From NCBI RefSeq assembly GCF_018835585.1, contig NZ_JAHGVE010000003.1, positions 1-64,000 on the forward strand: a stretch of 64,000 nucleotides of DNA. Reading direction: 5' to 3'. Every line of letters begins with the position of its first letter. Positions within the stretch are counted from its first letter, which is position 1. A program made the translations under genes and the position numbers. The DNA is from Pelorhabdus rhamnosifermentans. Its GTDB lineage: Bacteria > Bacillota > Negativicutes > UMGS1260. Of this stretch, positions 1-8,808 are shown piece by piece. The notes under the pieces were generated by a model. That model had not been told where the DNA came from. It saw only the letters and a list, made by a program, of their open reading frames with translations, and did no database searches.

Positions 1-14
1 CTCAAAAATAGACA

Positions 15-58
15 GAAAAGACAGGGAGACTATTATTTCTCAATCTCCCTGTCTTTTC
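15..58. terminator. strong hairpin, likely terminator of an upstream gene
   Basis: A 15-bp perfect stem (15-29 with 44-58) encloses a 14-nt loop. The plus side carries TTTT in the stem and a T-rich stretch after it, and the minus side also runs into T's, so it could act in both directions. It separates the chemoreceptor gene from whatever lies left of the window. Confidence 0.7.
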
Positions 59-119
59 CGTTGTTTCTTTGTCGTTTTGTTTTCTTATCTTAATGACATT
101 GGCTAATAGGCCAGCTTTT

Positions 120-163
120 TTTGTATAAAGAAGCATTTATTTTGTATAAAGAAAGCATTTATT
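120..163. repeat. tandem duplication of a 22/23-bp unit before the first chemoreceptor
   Basis: The unit TTTGTATAAAGAAGCATTTA appears at 120-141 and again at 141-163 with one extra A. Each copy carries a TATAAA-like box, so the duplication may double a promoter element or simply reflect slippage. It lies just ahead of the coding start at 200. Confidence 0.7.
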
Positions 164-199
164 ATGAAATCTTATTTTGTAAAGGACGGTGTTTTCAAG

Positions 200-1984
200 A
201 TGAGTGTCGTAAAGAAAAGCTTATTCAGTTTAAAAAGAGTGTTTGCTCAATTTCTATTGGAAAAAAAAATCTTGAAAGGGTCTTTAGCGATATCATCTCG
301 TATCACTGTTCAGAAGAAAATTTTTACTGGTTTTATGGTAGTTATTGTGCTTGTTGCGACGATGAGTGCGTTTACCTATTACGAAGTAGGTGAATTGAAT
401 CGAAATTCGCAAGAAGTAACGAAGCAAAATCTTATGAAGATTGAACTTGTTGAAGAGCTCGCCATTGATGTGGCAAATGAAACAGTAGCCATGCGTCGTT
501 TCAATTTTACTGGAAATCTTGCCGATGTAGCTGATTTTGAAAATCATCGTAAATACGGTGACGATAAAATTAATAAACTCGAGAATGTGTTGGCATCGAA
601 AGAATCGCAGATGACTTTAACTGAACTCAAGACGGAAAAGAAGGCTTTTGATACGATTGCTGCGCAGTCGGTTCAAGCCAAACGGGCTAATAAACTGGAT
701 CAGGTTGCTCTTTACATGCAACAGGCTGGTATTCCTTCTGAAAATTCTATTGCGACGACAAGGCTATTGATTGGTGCTGTGAAACAACATATTGAAGAGC
801 AAGAAGTAAATAGTACGAAAAAGGCGGACGGAGTACAATTTCTATTAGTCCTTGTGAGTTTTTTGGTCGCGGGTATTTCAGTTTTTGTCAGTATCTTTAT
901 TAGCCGTACGATATCCAGACCGGCTAATGTCATTGCTCAAGCTGCGGCAGGTATCGCGAGTGGGAATCTTAGTTTGGCAGATGTAGATGTAAAGTCATCT
1001 GATGAAATTGGGGAGTTAGGTATTTCCTTTAATCGAATGAAAGCCAGTTTGCGTGACGTGATTCGGAAAATGGCAACATCGGCAGAGCAGGTAAAACAGT
1101 CATCAGAGCAGTTAACAGCTAGTGCCGATCAGTCGGCCCAGGCTGCAAGTGATGTTGCTTGTGCCACAACCAGCGTAGCCCAAGGTTCTGAGCAGCAACT
1201 GATAGCTATACAGGATACTTCAGCGGCAGTGCAGCAGTTACTAGCCAGTATAGAGCGTATTGCGAGTCATGCCGATGATGTGGCGCTAAAATCGGAGCAA
1301 GCTGCTGAGACGGCAACAACAGGGGGAAAGGCTGTAAAACAAGCGGTAAGTCAGATGGATCGGATTGAAAACACAGTGAATACTTCAGCCCAAGTTATTG
1401 TCAAGTTGGGCGAGCAGTCAAAACAAATCGGGCAAATTGTCGATACCATAGCAGGGATTGCTAAGCAGACTAATTTGTTGGCTTTAAACGCCGCGATTGA
1501 GGCAGCAAGGGCAGGCGAACATGGACGCGGATTTGCCGTTGTTGCTGAAGAAGTAAGAAAATTAGCGGAAGAGTCTCAGCAGGCTACAAAGGAGATCGCG
1601 GAGTTAATCAGTTCTATTCAGGGTGATACATCTCAAGCTGTACAGGCTATGTCAGAAGGAACGAATGAAGTGAAAGTCGGAGCAGATGTCGTGGATGCAA
1701 CAGGGAAGGCTTTTCAGTCTATGGAAATTATCGTATTGGAAGTTTCTTGCCAAATTAAGGAGATTTCCGTAGCTATTCAGGAAATGACAGGGGGCAGTCA
1801 TCAAATTGCTTCTTCAGTAGAGACAATCGATGAATTGAGTAAAAAGGCGTCTGAAAAGGCACAAACAGTGTCGGCAGCTACACAGTTGCAGTCGGCTTCG
1901 CTGGAAGAAATTGCTGCATCCAGTCAAGAACTAGCTAAATTGTCGCAGAATCTTCAAGAAGTAGTGAATAAGTTCTGTTTATAG
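200..1984 (+). CDS. methyl-accepting chemotaxis protein (4-helix-bundle sensor)
   Basis: A transmembrane chemoreceptor of about 594 aa that would signal to CheA/CheW. A first membrane segment (near residue 45, containing [15 protein letters not shown]) precedes an extracytoplasmic helical domain typical of 4HB/TarH sensors. A second segment ([15 protein letters not shown]) leads into HAMP and a long helical signalling domain. The hairpin-tip motif [18 protein letters not shown] is intact. The ATG at 200 is preferred over the one at 164 because AAGGACGG lies 12 nt before it. The ligand cannot be told from sequence. No pentapeptide methyltransferase tether is seen at the C-terminus, which ends VNKFCL. 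Confidence 0.93.
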   Translation: MSVVKKSLFSLKRVFAQFLLEKKILKGSLAISSRITVQKKIFTGFMVVIVLVATMSAFTYYEVGELNRNSQEVTKQNLMKIELVEELAIDVANETVAMRRFNFTGNLADVADFENHRKYGDDKINKLENVLASKESQMTLTELKTEKKAFDTIAAQSVQAKRANKLDQVALYMQQAGIPSENSIATTRLLIGAVKQHIEEQEVNSTKKADGVQFLLVLVSFLVAGISVFVSIFISRTISRPANVIAQAAAGIASGNLSLADVDVKSSDEIGELGISFNRMKASLRDVIRKMATSAEQVKQSSEQLTASADQSAQAASDVACATTSVAQGSEQQLIAIQDTSAAVQQLLASIERIASHADDVALKSEQAAETATTGGKAVKQAVSQMDRIENTVNTSAQVIVKLGEQSKQIGQIVDTIAGIAKQTNLLALNAAIEAARAGEHGRGFAVVAEEVRKLAEESQQATKEIAELISSIQGDTSQAVQAMSEGTNEVKVGADVVDATGKAFQSMEIIVLEVSCQIKEISVAIQEMTGGSHQIASSVETIDELSKKASEKAQTVSAATQLQSASLEEIAASSQELAKLSQNLQEVVNKFCL

Positions 1985-1992
1985 TTACTTGG

Positions 1993-2021
1993 TTGACTAA
2001 ATGGGAAAAAAATCTTATAAT
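1993..2021 (+). promoter_or_regulatory. sigma-A-type promoter for the c-di-GMP riboswitch transcript
   Basis: TTGACT at 1993-1998 and TATAAT at 2016-2021 are spaced by exactly 17 nt. Transcription would start near 2028, about 28 nt before the riboswitch aptamer, giving the second chemoreceptor gene its own transcript. Confidence 0.8.
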
Positions 2022-2055
2022 AATTATTACTATCTGCTTTATAAAATTTTATAAT

Positions 2056-2131
2056 TAGCAAAATTACTGAAAAGTAATGGCGCAAAGCCATGGGTCTAAA
2101 GATGTCATATCTATGATTGCCAGGTTGCTGT
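2056..2131 (+). ncRNA. cyclic-di-GMP-I (GEMM) riboswitch aptamer
   Basis: The sequence carries the class I c-di-GMP aptamer hallmarks in order. P1 is AGCAA near 2057 pairing with TTGCT near 2125-2129. P2 is ATTACT/AGTAAT (2063-2068/2073-2078) capped by a GAAA tetraloop. Next come the conserved CGCAAAGCCA and GGGTCTAAAG, a P3 stem AGAT/ATCT, and the tetraloop-receptor side TATGATTGCCAGGTTGC. It is followed by an intrinsic terminator at 2151 and then a chemoreceptor gene, a typical target of this riboswitch class. Confidence 0.93.
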
Positions 2132-2150
2132 TTAATTACGGATTATTATT

Positions 2151-2180
2151 AGCACCTGCCACTGGCAGGTGCTAATTTTT
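2151..2180 (+). terminator. expression-platform terminator of the c-di-GMP riboswitch
   Basis: AGCACCTGCC (2151-2160) pairs perfectly with GGCAGGTGCT (2164-2173) over a 3-nt loop, followed by AATTTTTT. Its 5' strand AGCACC can alternatively pair with GGTTGCT at 2123-2129, the 3' strand of aptamer P1. That fits a switch in which ligand-stabilised P1 frees the terminator, an OFF switch; this direction is inferred. Confidence 0.88.
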
Positions 2181-2247
2181 TATGCTGGGAGGGGACTCAG
2201 AAGGTAGTAAAAGTGTGGCATGAAGTAAATGGAAAGGAACATTAGGG

Positions 2248-4293
2248 GTGAAATTTGTAATGAGTGGATTGAAAATGACGGGTCAAAATTGGCTGGGGAA
2301 AAGTATTCAGGTCAAAGTAATTGTTGCTTTAGTGGGCGGACTGCTACTTTCATTAAGTATTTTAGGCTTCTGCAATTTTTATAATGCAAAAAGCATCTTA
2401 GTTTCTGACGCAGAGGAAGATCTTGTGCATCGTTCTGATGCCTATGCCAGAGAAATCGGGCAGTGGATAGAGATGCGTCAGCGGGAAGTGGCTATTCTTG
2501 CAACAAATCAGAGTGTCGTTAATGGCGATCAGGCAGCTGCTCTTCGTTATTTAAATGAAGAAGTTAAGCGTAATCCTAATTATTTACGATTCTGGCTGGT
2601 TGATACAAAAGGACAGGCTATTCATACAACAGGTGATAGAACCAATATTGTGGATCGCGAGTATTTTAAACAAGTCATGTCTACTGGAAAAGTTTTTACA
2701 ACAGATCCTGTAATTTCTAAAGTAGACGGCAAGATGGTCGTTTCTGTAGTGGCTCCCATCAAAAATAACAACCAGATTGTGGGTGTCTTAGGCGGTACAG
2801 TAACAGTTGATACGCTTATTTCGCGCATCAATGAAATTAAGATTGCTCAAAGCGGTTATGCTTATGTGCTTCAAGGTGATGGCTTAACGATTATTCACCC
2901 TGATAAGAGTATGGTTATGAAGCAAAATATTTTGAATGATGCCAATGCTACGAATCAGTCGAAAGAAATTACCCAAAAAATGATTCATGGGGATAAAGGA
3001 ATTAGCCATGATATGGAAGCTGGTACAAGTAAGTATATGGCTTATGCACCGATTCCTGGAATGCATTGGAGTTTAGGCATTGATGTACCTGAAAAAGAAA
3101 TTCTCATGAAGTTAACGCCTTTAACGATTGTTTCGTTAATCACAATAGGAATTATTCTTATTGTGACTTGTGGATTGGGTGTTGTTCTTTCGCGGCGATT
3201 TACGAAGCCTATTATTGCATTAAATCAGGCGACTGAAAAAATTGCGCAAGGAGACTTAACGGTTCAGGCTGTAGCGGGGAATCTAACGGAAGAAAATATC
3301 CAAGAAAAAGATGAATTAGATACACTGGCGATTCACTTTGATACAATGGTAGCAAAACTTCGCAGTTTGGTTCAGCAAGTTGCTACTTCCGCTGAGCAAG
3401 TGGCAGCATCATCAGAAGAACTAACGGCCAATGCGGAACAGTCGGCACTTGCTGTCAGTCAAGTTGCTGGATCTATTACAAAAGTGGCTTCAGGTGCTTC
3501 CTCTCAACTTGAGGCAGTGCATGAAACAACAGGAGTCGTGGAAAAAATGTCGGCAAGCATTCAACAAGTTGCCGCTCATTCGGGAAATGTAGCCGCGACG
3601 GCTGAAAAAACTTCCTTGGCAGCAAAAAATGGTGGAGAGGCTATCGATGATACAACGAAACAAATGGCTATTATCGAAAAATCAGTCGTGCATTCGGCAC
3701 AAGTTGTGGCGGGTCTTGGGGAACGCTCCAAAGAGATTGGTCAAATTGTAGATACTATTTCGGGAATAGCCAGTCAAACAAATCTTCTTGCACTGAATGC
3801 AGCGATTGAAGCGGCGCGTGCAGGCGAACAAGGCAAAGGGTTTGCTGTTGTAGCTGAAGAGGTCCGTAAATTAGCTGAACAATCTCAAGAAGCAGCCAAA
3901 CATATTGCAGTGCTTATCGGTGAAATTCAAGGAGATACGGAAAAGGCTGTACTTGTTATGGCAGACGGGACGAAAGAAGTCAAACTCGGTTCGGAAGTAG
4001 CTGGTACGGCAGGGAGGGCTTTTGGGGAAATTGCGGCGTTAATTGAAGAAGTTTCTAATCAAGTAGAAAATATTTCTGCTGCGATTCAGCAAGTGGCAGG
4101 AGGAAGTGAACAAATTGTTTCCTCTATGCAAAAAATTGATAATATTAGTAGCGCAACAGCTGAGCATACTCAAACAGTTTCTGCTGCAACAGAGGAACAG
4201 TCGGCCTCGATGCAAGAAATTGCAGCATCTAGTGAGGCATTAGCTAAAATGTCTGAAGAGCTTCGGCTGATTATTACACAATTTAACGTGTGA
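2248..4293 (+). CDS. methyl-accepting chemotaxis protein (dCache sensor), riboswitch-controlled
   Basis: A 681-aa chemoreceptor. A membrane segment near residues 25-47 is followed by a large extracytoplasmic dCache_1-type domain (segments [16 protein letters not shown] and [17 protein letters not shown]), a second membrane segment ([18 protein letters not shown]), HAMP and the methyl-accepting domain with an intact tip ([18 protein letters not shown]). dCache receptors commonly bind amino acids or organic acids. The GTG at 2248 has AAGGAAC before it; the in-frame ATG at 2260 with AGGGGTG is an alternative. It sits directly behind a c-di-GMP riboswitch, so its synthesis is predicted to depend on c-di-GMP. 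Confidence 0.94.
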   Translation: MKFVMSGLKMTGQNWLGKSIQVKVIVALVGGLLLSLSILGFCNFYNAKSILVSDAEEDLVHRSDAYAREIGQWIEMRQREVAILATNQSVVNGDQAAALRYLNEEVKRNPNYLRFWLVDTKGQAIHTTGDRTNIVDREYFKQVMSTGKVFTTDPVISKVDGKMVVSVVAPIKNNNQIVGVLGGTVTVDTLISRINEIKIAQSGYAYVLQGDGLTIIHPDKSMVMKQNILNDANATNQSKEITQKMIHGDKGISHDMEAGTSKYMAYAPIPGMHWSLGIDVPEKEILMKLTPLTIVSLITIGIILIVTCGLGVVLSRRFTKPIIALNQATEKIAQGDLTVQAVAGNLTEENIQEKDELDTLAIHFDTMVAKLRSLVQQVATSAEQVAASSEELTANAEQSALAVSQVAGSITKVASGASSQLEAVHETTGVVEKMSASIQQVAAHSGNVAATAEKTSLAAKNGGEAIDDTTKQMAIIEKSVVHSAQVVAGLGERSKEIGQIVDTISGIASQTNLLALNAAIEAARAGEQGKGFAVVAEEVRKLAEQSQEAAKHIAVLIGEIQGDTEKAVLVMADGTKEVKLGSEVAGTAGRAFGEIAALIEEVSNQVENISAAIQQVAGGSEQIVSSMQKIDNISSATAEHTQTVSAATEEQSASMQEIAASSEALAKMSEELRLIITQFNV

Positions 4294-4324
4294 ATTTTCT
4301 TTTTACCCATTTTAACCATCAAAA

Positions 4325-4366
4325 AAACAGCAGTAGTTGTCTTGACATTGACAATTACTGCTGTTT
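4325..4366 (+). terminator. terminator after the second chemoreceptor
   Basis: A 17-bp stem (4325-4341 with 4350-4366, one G-U pair) closes an 8-nt loop and ends in TTT about 30 bp after the stop codon. Confidence 0.75.
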
Positions 4367-4431
4367 GCTATTATTTAGCTCTAATAAGAATAAAAATTCA
4401 TTGGAAATAAATATTTATTCATAAATATTGA

Positions 4432-4473
4432 TAAAAAAATCACTCCTATCGTTAAGGTGAACTTAACGGATAG
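4432..4473 (-). terminator. terminator for the small minus-strand ORF
   Basis: On the minus strand CTATC-CGTTAAG pairs with CTTAACG-ATAG (4446-4473) and is followed by GAGTGATTTTTTT (to 4432). It lies 45 bp after the stop of the 43-aa ORF and supports that ORF being a real transcription unit. Confidence 0.6.
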
Positions 4474-4517
4474 AGCGACATCTTTGTCGCAAACATGTTA
4501 TTTTTTTTCTTTGCTTT

Positions 4518-4649
4518 CTAGCATTCAGCAAGTAAGCCTAACTTAAAGTTGAGCCATTCTTGTTCGTCTAATAAAGTATCCATTTCTGCTTGAGCTTGTT
4601 CTTCGTTTTCTTGAACCTCATCATCATTCAAATAAAACATTGTATACAT
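4518..4649 (-). CDS. small acidic protein, 43 aa, function unknown
   Basis: Not recognised. The protein begins MYTMFYLNDDEV, has a Gln/Glu-rich acidic middle (QENEEQAQAEMD) and ends in a hydrophobic/aromatic stretch finishing GLLAEC. Coding is supported by a consensus Shine-Dalgarno (GGAGGTG, 7-8 nt before the ATG at 4649), a TATAAT box at 4688-4693 on the minus strand and a terminator downstream. A LacI-operator-like half palindrome (4700-4715) sits between its presumed -35 and -10, so it may belong to the KDG regulon. The amphipathic acidic composition would suit a small regulatory protein, but no function should be assumed. Confidence 0.6.
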   Translation of the reverse strand: MYTMFYLNDDEVQENEEQAQAEMDTLLDEQEWLNFKLGLLAEC

Positions 4650-4699
4650 AAATACACACCTCCATGAATACGTTTATTTTTAAATACATTATAGCACTC

Positions 4700-4715
4700 C
4701 ATGCAACGTTTTACT
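4700..4715. promoter_or_regulatory. second LacI-family operator-like site
   Basis: ATGCAACGTTTTACT keeps one full half-site and the CG centre of the perfect palindrome at 5650-5665 (about 12 of 16 positions match). It overlaps the promoter region of the small minus-strand ORF and lies about 200 bp upstream of the GntR gene. Confidence 0.45.
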
Positions 4716-4914
4716 AGGTATTTATTGAAAAATAGTTAAAATTATTTTTTGTGTAAATGGAATAGACAATCAACAAGCTATATCCCTTATTTGTGTTTTT
4801 GCAGTGCACATAACATCCAAGTTCATATGAAATATATTGTTAGCGACTTGTACTCTTGTTAAACTTATAATAAACTATTAATAGTAGAAATTTTTTTAAT
4901 GGAGGACCTATGTA

Positions 4915-5580
4915 ATGACCAAAGATATAGAACTTTTCTCTGCGCCAGATACCTCTTTGCGCCAGAAGGTATTTCAATATATTAAATCGCAAATTATTAA
5001 TGGCGTTTATTCAGCAGGAGATATTTTACTTGAAACGAAACTGGCCCAGGAATTGGGTGTGAGCCGTACGCCTATTCGCGAGGCGATTTGGCTATTGGAA
5101 GTAGAAGGACTAGTAGAAACGACAGCTAAAAAGGGTGCCATTATTCTCGGCATTTCTGATAAGGATGTAGCGGATATTTGTGTCATGCGGCAGCTCCTTG
5201 AAGGCTTGGCGGCACGTTGGGCTACTCCGCGGCTGACTGATTTAGAGCTTAAAGAGTTACAGAAGATAGTCGATCTTACGGAATTTTATGCGCAAAAAGA
5301 TAACATAGAGGAAATAGCGGACTTAGATAACAAATTTCACCAGACAATTTATGAAGCGTCAGGCAGTAAAATGTTAAATCTTACATTAAGTAATTTTCAT
5401 AAGTATATTCAAGTGGCGCGTCTTCAATCCATGCATGTTGAAAATCGTCTATCGCAAACGATTACAGAACATCTTGCTTTGCTTGAAGCATTTCGCAGTC
5501 AAGATGCTGAGGCTGCTGAAAAAGCTATGACTTATCATGTGAGTATGGTTCATCGTAATATTAGTAGCCTCTATCACTAA
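4915..5580 (+). CDS. GntR-family (FadR/UxuR-type) transcriptional regulator
   Basis: A 221-aa regulator with an N-terminal winged helix-turn-helix (residues about 15-80, including LAQELGVSRTPIREAIWLLE, the GntR signature) and a C-terminal all-helical FCD ligand domain (acidic/His residues in DLDNKFHQTIYEASG and ITEHLALLEAF). FCD-type GntR proteins usually sense sugar acids or other carboxylates. Start: ATG at 4915 with GGAGG 9 nt upstream; an overlapping ATG at 4910 is followed at once by TAA. It heads the KDG catabolic locus, so a hexuronate or KDG-like effector is plausible. Confidence 0.9.
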   Translation: MTKDIELFSAPDTSLRQKVFQYIKSQIINGVYSAGDILLETKLAQELGVSRTPIREAIWLLEVEGLVETTAKKGAIILGISDKDVADICVMRQLLEGLAARWATPRLTDLELKELQKIVDLTEFYAQKDNIEEIADLDNKFHQTIYEASGSKMLNLTLSNFHKYIQVARLQSMHVENRLSQTITEHLALLEAFRSQDAEAAEKAMTYHVSMVHRNISSLYH

Positions 5581-5614
5581 AAAGTAACTAAAAACAGAAT
5601 TTATTGAAAAATAA

Positions 5615-5665
5615 TTGAATCCAATTTTTGAAAATGGTATATTATATTTAGTAAAACGTTTTACT
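5615..5665 (+). promoter_or_regulatory. promoter with perfect LacI-type operator AGTAAAACGTTTTACT
   Basis: TTGAAT (5615-5620) and TATATT (5638-5643) are 17 nt apart. Directly downstream, at 5650-5665, is a perfect 16-bp palindrome AGTAAAACGTTTTACT with the central CG typical of LacI-family operators, covering the expected transcription start. This suggests autorepression of the LacI-type gene and, by read-through, control of the permease and KDG enzymes. Confidence 0.75.
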
Positions 5666-5710
5666 AACGGGGAGGTGGAGCTATAAAAAAAAGTAACAAA
5701 GGAGATACTT

Positions 5711-6709
5711 ATGGCAGTTACTCTTAAGGACGTTGCAAAGGCAGCAAATGTATCGATTACGACGGCTTCGCTTATTTTGAACCAAAAGGCGGAAGCCATT
5801 CGTTTTTCTGAAGAGACGATTCAAAAAGTACGCGAAATTTCTCTCTCATTAGGTTATGTGCCCAATATGTCAGCACGAAAATTGCGTCAAAGTGGGAAGA
5901 CGAGTTTAACATTCGCTGTGTTGTGGCCTATCGATACACGTGTAGGATTGATTGGACGTATTTTAACCGGAATTCATCGATTCAGTTCTTCTCTTGAGAC
6001 GATTACCATCAATTTATTAGTTAAAACAATGGATGAAATGGGGATTCAGGGTGTCAAAGAGTTATATCAGCCCAATCTTTTTAATGGTGCAATTTTAGCG
6101 AATACATCGATGGCAGATGAAACATATATTCATCGTGTTTCGCCAAGTGTTCCTGTTGTGTTTTTTCATCGGACTTCGCCAATTTATCCTTATGTCAGTG
6201 CAAATAATTTTGCGGCAGCTAAACAGGTTGCAGAGCATTTTATCAAGAATAAGCATCAAAAAATTGCTATTTTGGCATCATCTGTTTCATCGCAAGCCTT
6301 AGATGAACGACTTGCGGGTTTAACTGAAGCTCTTATAGGCAGAGAATATATGATTAGATATTGTGATTTTACGGAAACTAGCGGATATCATGCTGTAGTG
6401 AAGCTGATTGAGAGCGGCAATGCGCCTACCGGACTCATCTGTCTATGCGATCAAACTGCCATGGGATCTCTTTCGGCCTTGCATGATTATGGTATTCAAG
6501 TTCCTAATCAATGCGAGGTTTTTGGCTTTGATAATCAAGTTTATTCAAATTTTACCATTCCTAAATTATCGACAGTCAATTTACCTGTAGAAGAAATGTC
6601 ATTTTATGCTATGCAATTATTAGTTCAACGAACACTTGATCCGAATTATTCTGAAAAACAGAAGAACTTTGATCTCGATATTATTTATAGAGAGTCCACA
6701 AGGCCGTAA
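5711..6709 (+). CDS. LacI-family regulator, KdgR-like
   Basis: A 332-aa LacI/GalR regulator. It has an N-terminal helix-turn-helix (VTLKDVAKAANVSITTASLI), a hinge helix around MSARKLRQSG and a periplasmic-binding-protein-like effector domain. The HTH resembles the family but carries TTASLILN where many members have TVSRVLN, so half-site preference may be atypical. ATG at 5711 follows AAAGGAG. It lies immediately upstream of the permease, KDPG aldolase and KDG kinase genes, an arrangement like the Bacillus kdgR locus; KDG or KDPG as inducer is inferred from context. Confidence 0.87.
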   Translation: MAVTLKDVAKAANVSITTASLILNQKAEAIRFSEETIQKVREISLSLGYVPNMSARKLRQSGKTSLTFAVLWPIDTRVGLIGRILTGIHRFSSSLETITINLLVKTMDEMGIQGVKELYQPNLFNGAILANTSMADETYIHRVSPSVPVVFFHRTSPIYPYVSANNFAAAKQVAEHFIKNKHQKIAILASSVSSQALDERLAGLTEALIGREYMIRYCDFTETSGYHAVVKLIESGNAPTGLICLCDQTAMGSLSALHDYGIQVPNQCEVFGFDNQVYSNFTIPKLSTVNLPVEEMSFYAMQLLVQRTLDPNYSEKQKNFDLDIIYRESTRP

Positions 6710-6754
6710 TCAGAGAGTATGGGAACAAAAATTCCAAGGAGTTGATTTATATTA

Positions 6755-8032
6755 ATGAAAAATAATTCTAAAGTAATATCTACAGCACCTAAAACTAACA
6801 AAAGATGGTGGTTTGTTAGTTTGATATTGCTTGGAGCTGTTGTAAATTATCTGGACAGGTCGAATCTTAGTGTAGCTAATCCCTTAATTGCTAAAGAGTA
6901 TGGGTTAAATCCCTTGCAAATGGGATTGTTAATGTCGGCATTTCTTTGGCCTTATGCTTTAGCTAATTTGCCAGCCGGTTGGCTTGTTGATAAATTTGGA
7001 CCCAAAAAAATGTTTGGCTGGGCCTGTGGATTATGGTCAGCTATTACCATTGCCACAGCCTTCAGTACGAGCTATTCTTTTTTCTATTCACTGAGAATGT
7101 TGTTAGGTATTTCAGAGTCGCCCTTCTTCCCTGCTGGGGTTAAGGCGATAGACAAATGGTTTACCAAAGAAGATCGTGGGACGCCGATAGCTGTAATTAA
7201 TACAGGTTCGCAAATATCTAACGGTATTGCGCCGCCACTACTCACGGCTTTGATGCTGGCCTATTCATGGAAGGTTATGTTTATTATTATTGGTGTCGCT
7301 GGGCTGATTGTTTTGGCTTTATGGCTGATATCCTATCATGATCCGGAAACGAGCAGTGACGTTGTTGTAAAAGCTGAGTCAGATATACAGAATAGTCAAG
7401 TGACAGGAGATGAAGCGAAAGTTGGTTGGGTTGACTTATTTAAGTATAAGTCAACTTGGTATATGATTATTGGCAACTTTGGTTTAATTTACACCATGTG
7501 GGTTTATTTAACGTGGTTACCCGGTTATTTAGTAACGGGCCGTGGGCTGAGTATTTTAAAAACAGGCTGGATTGCTTCGATACCATTTTTAGTGGGGATC
7601 ATTGGTGTTCCACTGGGAGGCATTATTTCTGATTATTTCATTAAGAATAAGGGCTATGCTCCTATTAAGGCCCGTAAAATTCCGCTTGTTTGTGGGGCTT
7701 GCGTAGCAGCGGTTGCGGTTATTCCTGTTCCTTATGTATCTGATATTCATACTTGTATTGCCTTATTATCTTTGGGATATTTTGCCGCTTCCGTTCCGAC
7801 AGGCGTTATGTGGACGCTTGCTACGGACGTAGCACCCAAAAATATGGTAGCATCGCTTGGAGCAATACAAAATTTTGGCGGCTTTATTGGTGCTGCTTGT
7901 GCACCAATCATTACGGGTGCTATTGTTCAAGCTACAGGGTCTTTTGAGTATGCTTTTTTAGTTGGCGCATTATTCTTAATTATTTCGGCAATTAGTTATG
8001 GCGTTTTCTTGCAAAAACCGATTAGCGAGTAA
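6755..8032 (+). CDS. MFS transporter, ACS family, sugar-acid (hexuronate/KDG-type) symporter
   Basis: A 425-aa, 12-helix major facilitator. NYLDRSNLSVANPLI near residue 30 and GWLVDKFGPKKMFG in loop 2-3 are typical of the anion:cation symporter family that includes ExuT, GudP and glucarate/galactonate carriers. A hydrophilic central loop (about residues 200-225) separates the two halves. Its position between the LacI-type regulator and KDPG aldolase points to a sugar acid such as galacturonate, glucuronate or KDG as substrate. AAGGAG lies unusually far (14 nt) before the ATG at 6755, so the start or translation rate is less certain. Confidence 0.88.
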   Translation: MKNNSKVISTAPKTNKRWWFVSLILLGAVVNYLDRSNLSVANPLIAKEYGLNPLQMGLLMSAFLWPYALANLPAGWLVDKFGPKKMFGWACGLWSAITIATAFSTSYSFFYSLRMLLGISESPFFPAGVKAIDKWFTKEDRGTPIAVINTGSQISNGIAPPLLTALMLAYSWKVMFIIIGVAGLIVLALWLISYHDPETSSDVVVKAESDIQNSQVTGDEAKVGWVDLFKYKSTWYMIIGNFGLIYTMWVYLTWLPGYLVTGRGLSILKTGWIASIPFLVGIIGVPLGGIISDYFIKNKGYAPIKARKIPLVCGACVAAVAVIPVPYVSDIHTCIALLSLGYFAASVPTGVMWTLATDVAPKNMVASLGAIQNFGGFIGAACAPIITGAIVQATGSFEYAFLVGALFLIISAISYGVFLQKPISE

Positions 8033-8071
8033 AATTAATCTGGCAAACGTAAAGACAAGGGAGAGATTATA

Positions 8072-8722
8072 ATGTGGAAAAAATTTGATAATATGAAAAA
8101 AATTGTTGATTCGGGTCTATTTGTTATTATTCGTACAGATGATGCGGAAAGAGCCAGAAAAACAGCTATTGCGTGTGTTGAGGGCGGAATACGCGCTATT
8201 GAAATTACCATGGCTGTGCCACATGTTTTAAAAGTGATTGAATCACTGACTGAAACTTACCAACATGGTGAAGTGCTGATTGGTGCAGGAACGGTTTTAG
8301 ATGCTGAAACGGCCCGTAGTGCCATGTTAGCGGGGGCTGAGTTTTTAGTGAGCCCTAATTTTGATGCCGGTATGGTTCGGATGTGTAATCGTTATCAGGC
8401 TATTTCCGTTGTTGGCACAACAACAGCTAAGGAAGCCCTTGAAGCCTTGGAAGTCGGTGCTGATTTTATTAAGCTGTTTCCGGCGGAAATTTTGGGACCA
8501 CAATATGTAAAAACATTAAAAGCACCTTTACCGCAGATTCCTTATGTCCCAGCGGGGAAAGTAAATCCAGAGACTGCTTCGGAATGGCTTAATGCCGGCT
8601 GTGTAGCTTTAGCGGCAGGCAGTTATATTACAAAGCATGCGAAACAAGATGATTATGAAAAAGTTACGCAAGCAGCAAAGGAGCTTCTTGCAGCTGTTCA
8701 GGCGGCACGTAAGGGAAAATAA
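8072..8722 (+). CDS. eda: KDPG aldolase (2-dehydro-3-deoxyphosphogluconate aldolase)
   Basis: Cytosolic class I aldolase of the Entner-Doudoroff pathway, cleaving KDPG to pyruvate and glyceraldehyde 3-phosphate. The 216-aa length matches the family. Visible motifs are IEITMAVP (catalytic Glu region), GAGTVLD, and DFIKLFPAE with the Schiff-base lysine; PAGKVNPE forms part of the phosphate site. ATG at 8072 follows GGGAGAG. It is 40 bp after the permease gene and before KDG kinase. A hairpin at 8727-8762 may lower expression of the downstream kinase relative to this gene. Confidence 0.95.
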   Translation: MWKKFDNMKKIVDSGLFVIIRTDDAERARKTAIACVEGGIRAIEITMAVPHVLKVIESLTETYQHGEVLIGAGTVLDAETARSAMLAGAEFLVSPNFDAGMVRMCNRYQAISVVGTTTAKEALEALEVGADFIKLFPAEILGPQYVKTLKAPLPQIPYVPAGKVNPETASEWLNAGCVALAAGSYITKHAKQDDYEKVTQAAKELLAAVQAARKGK

Positions 8723-8726
8723 AAAG

Positions 8727-8767
8727 TTGCAGCCGCTAGTAGCTATTTAGGTGCGGCTGCAATAGCT
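8727..8767 (+). terminator. intra-operon hairpin between eda and kdgK
   Basis: TTGCAGCCGC (8727-8736) pairs perfectly with GCGGCTGCAA (8753-8762), followed by TAGCTATTTTTC. It could be a partial terminator or an mRNA-stabilising 3' end for eda. Confidence 0.6.
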
Positions 8768-8808
8768 ATTTTTCGTAGCACAGCTTTTTGCCAGAGAGGA
8801 ATGACACT

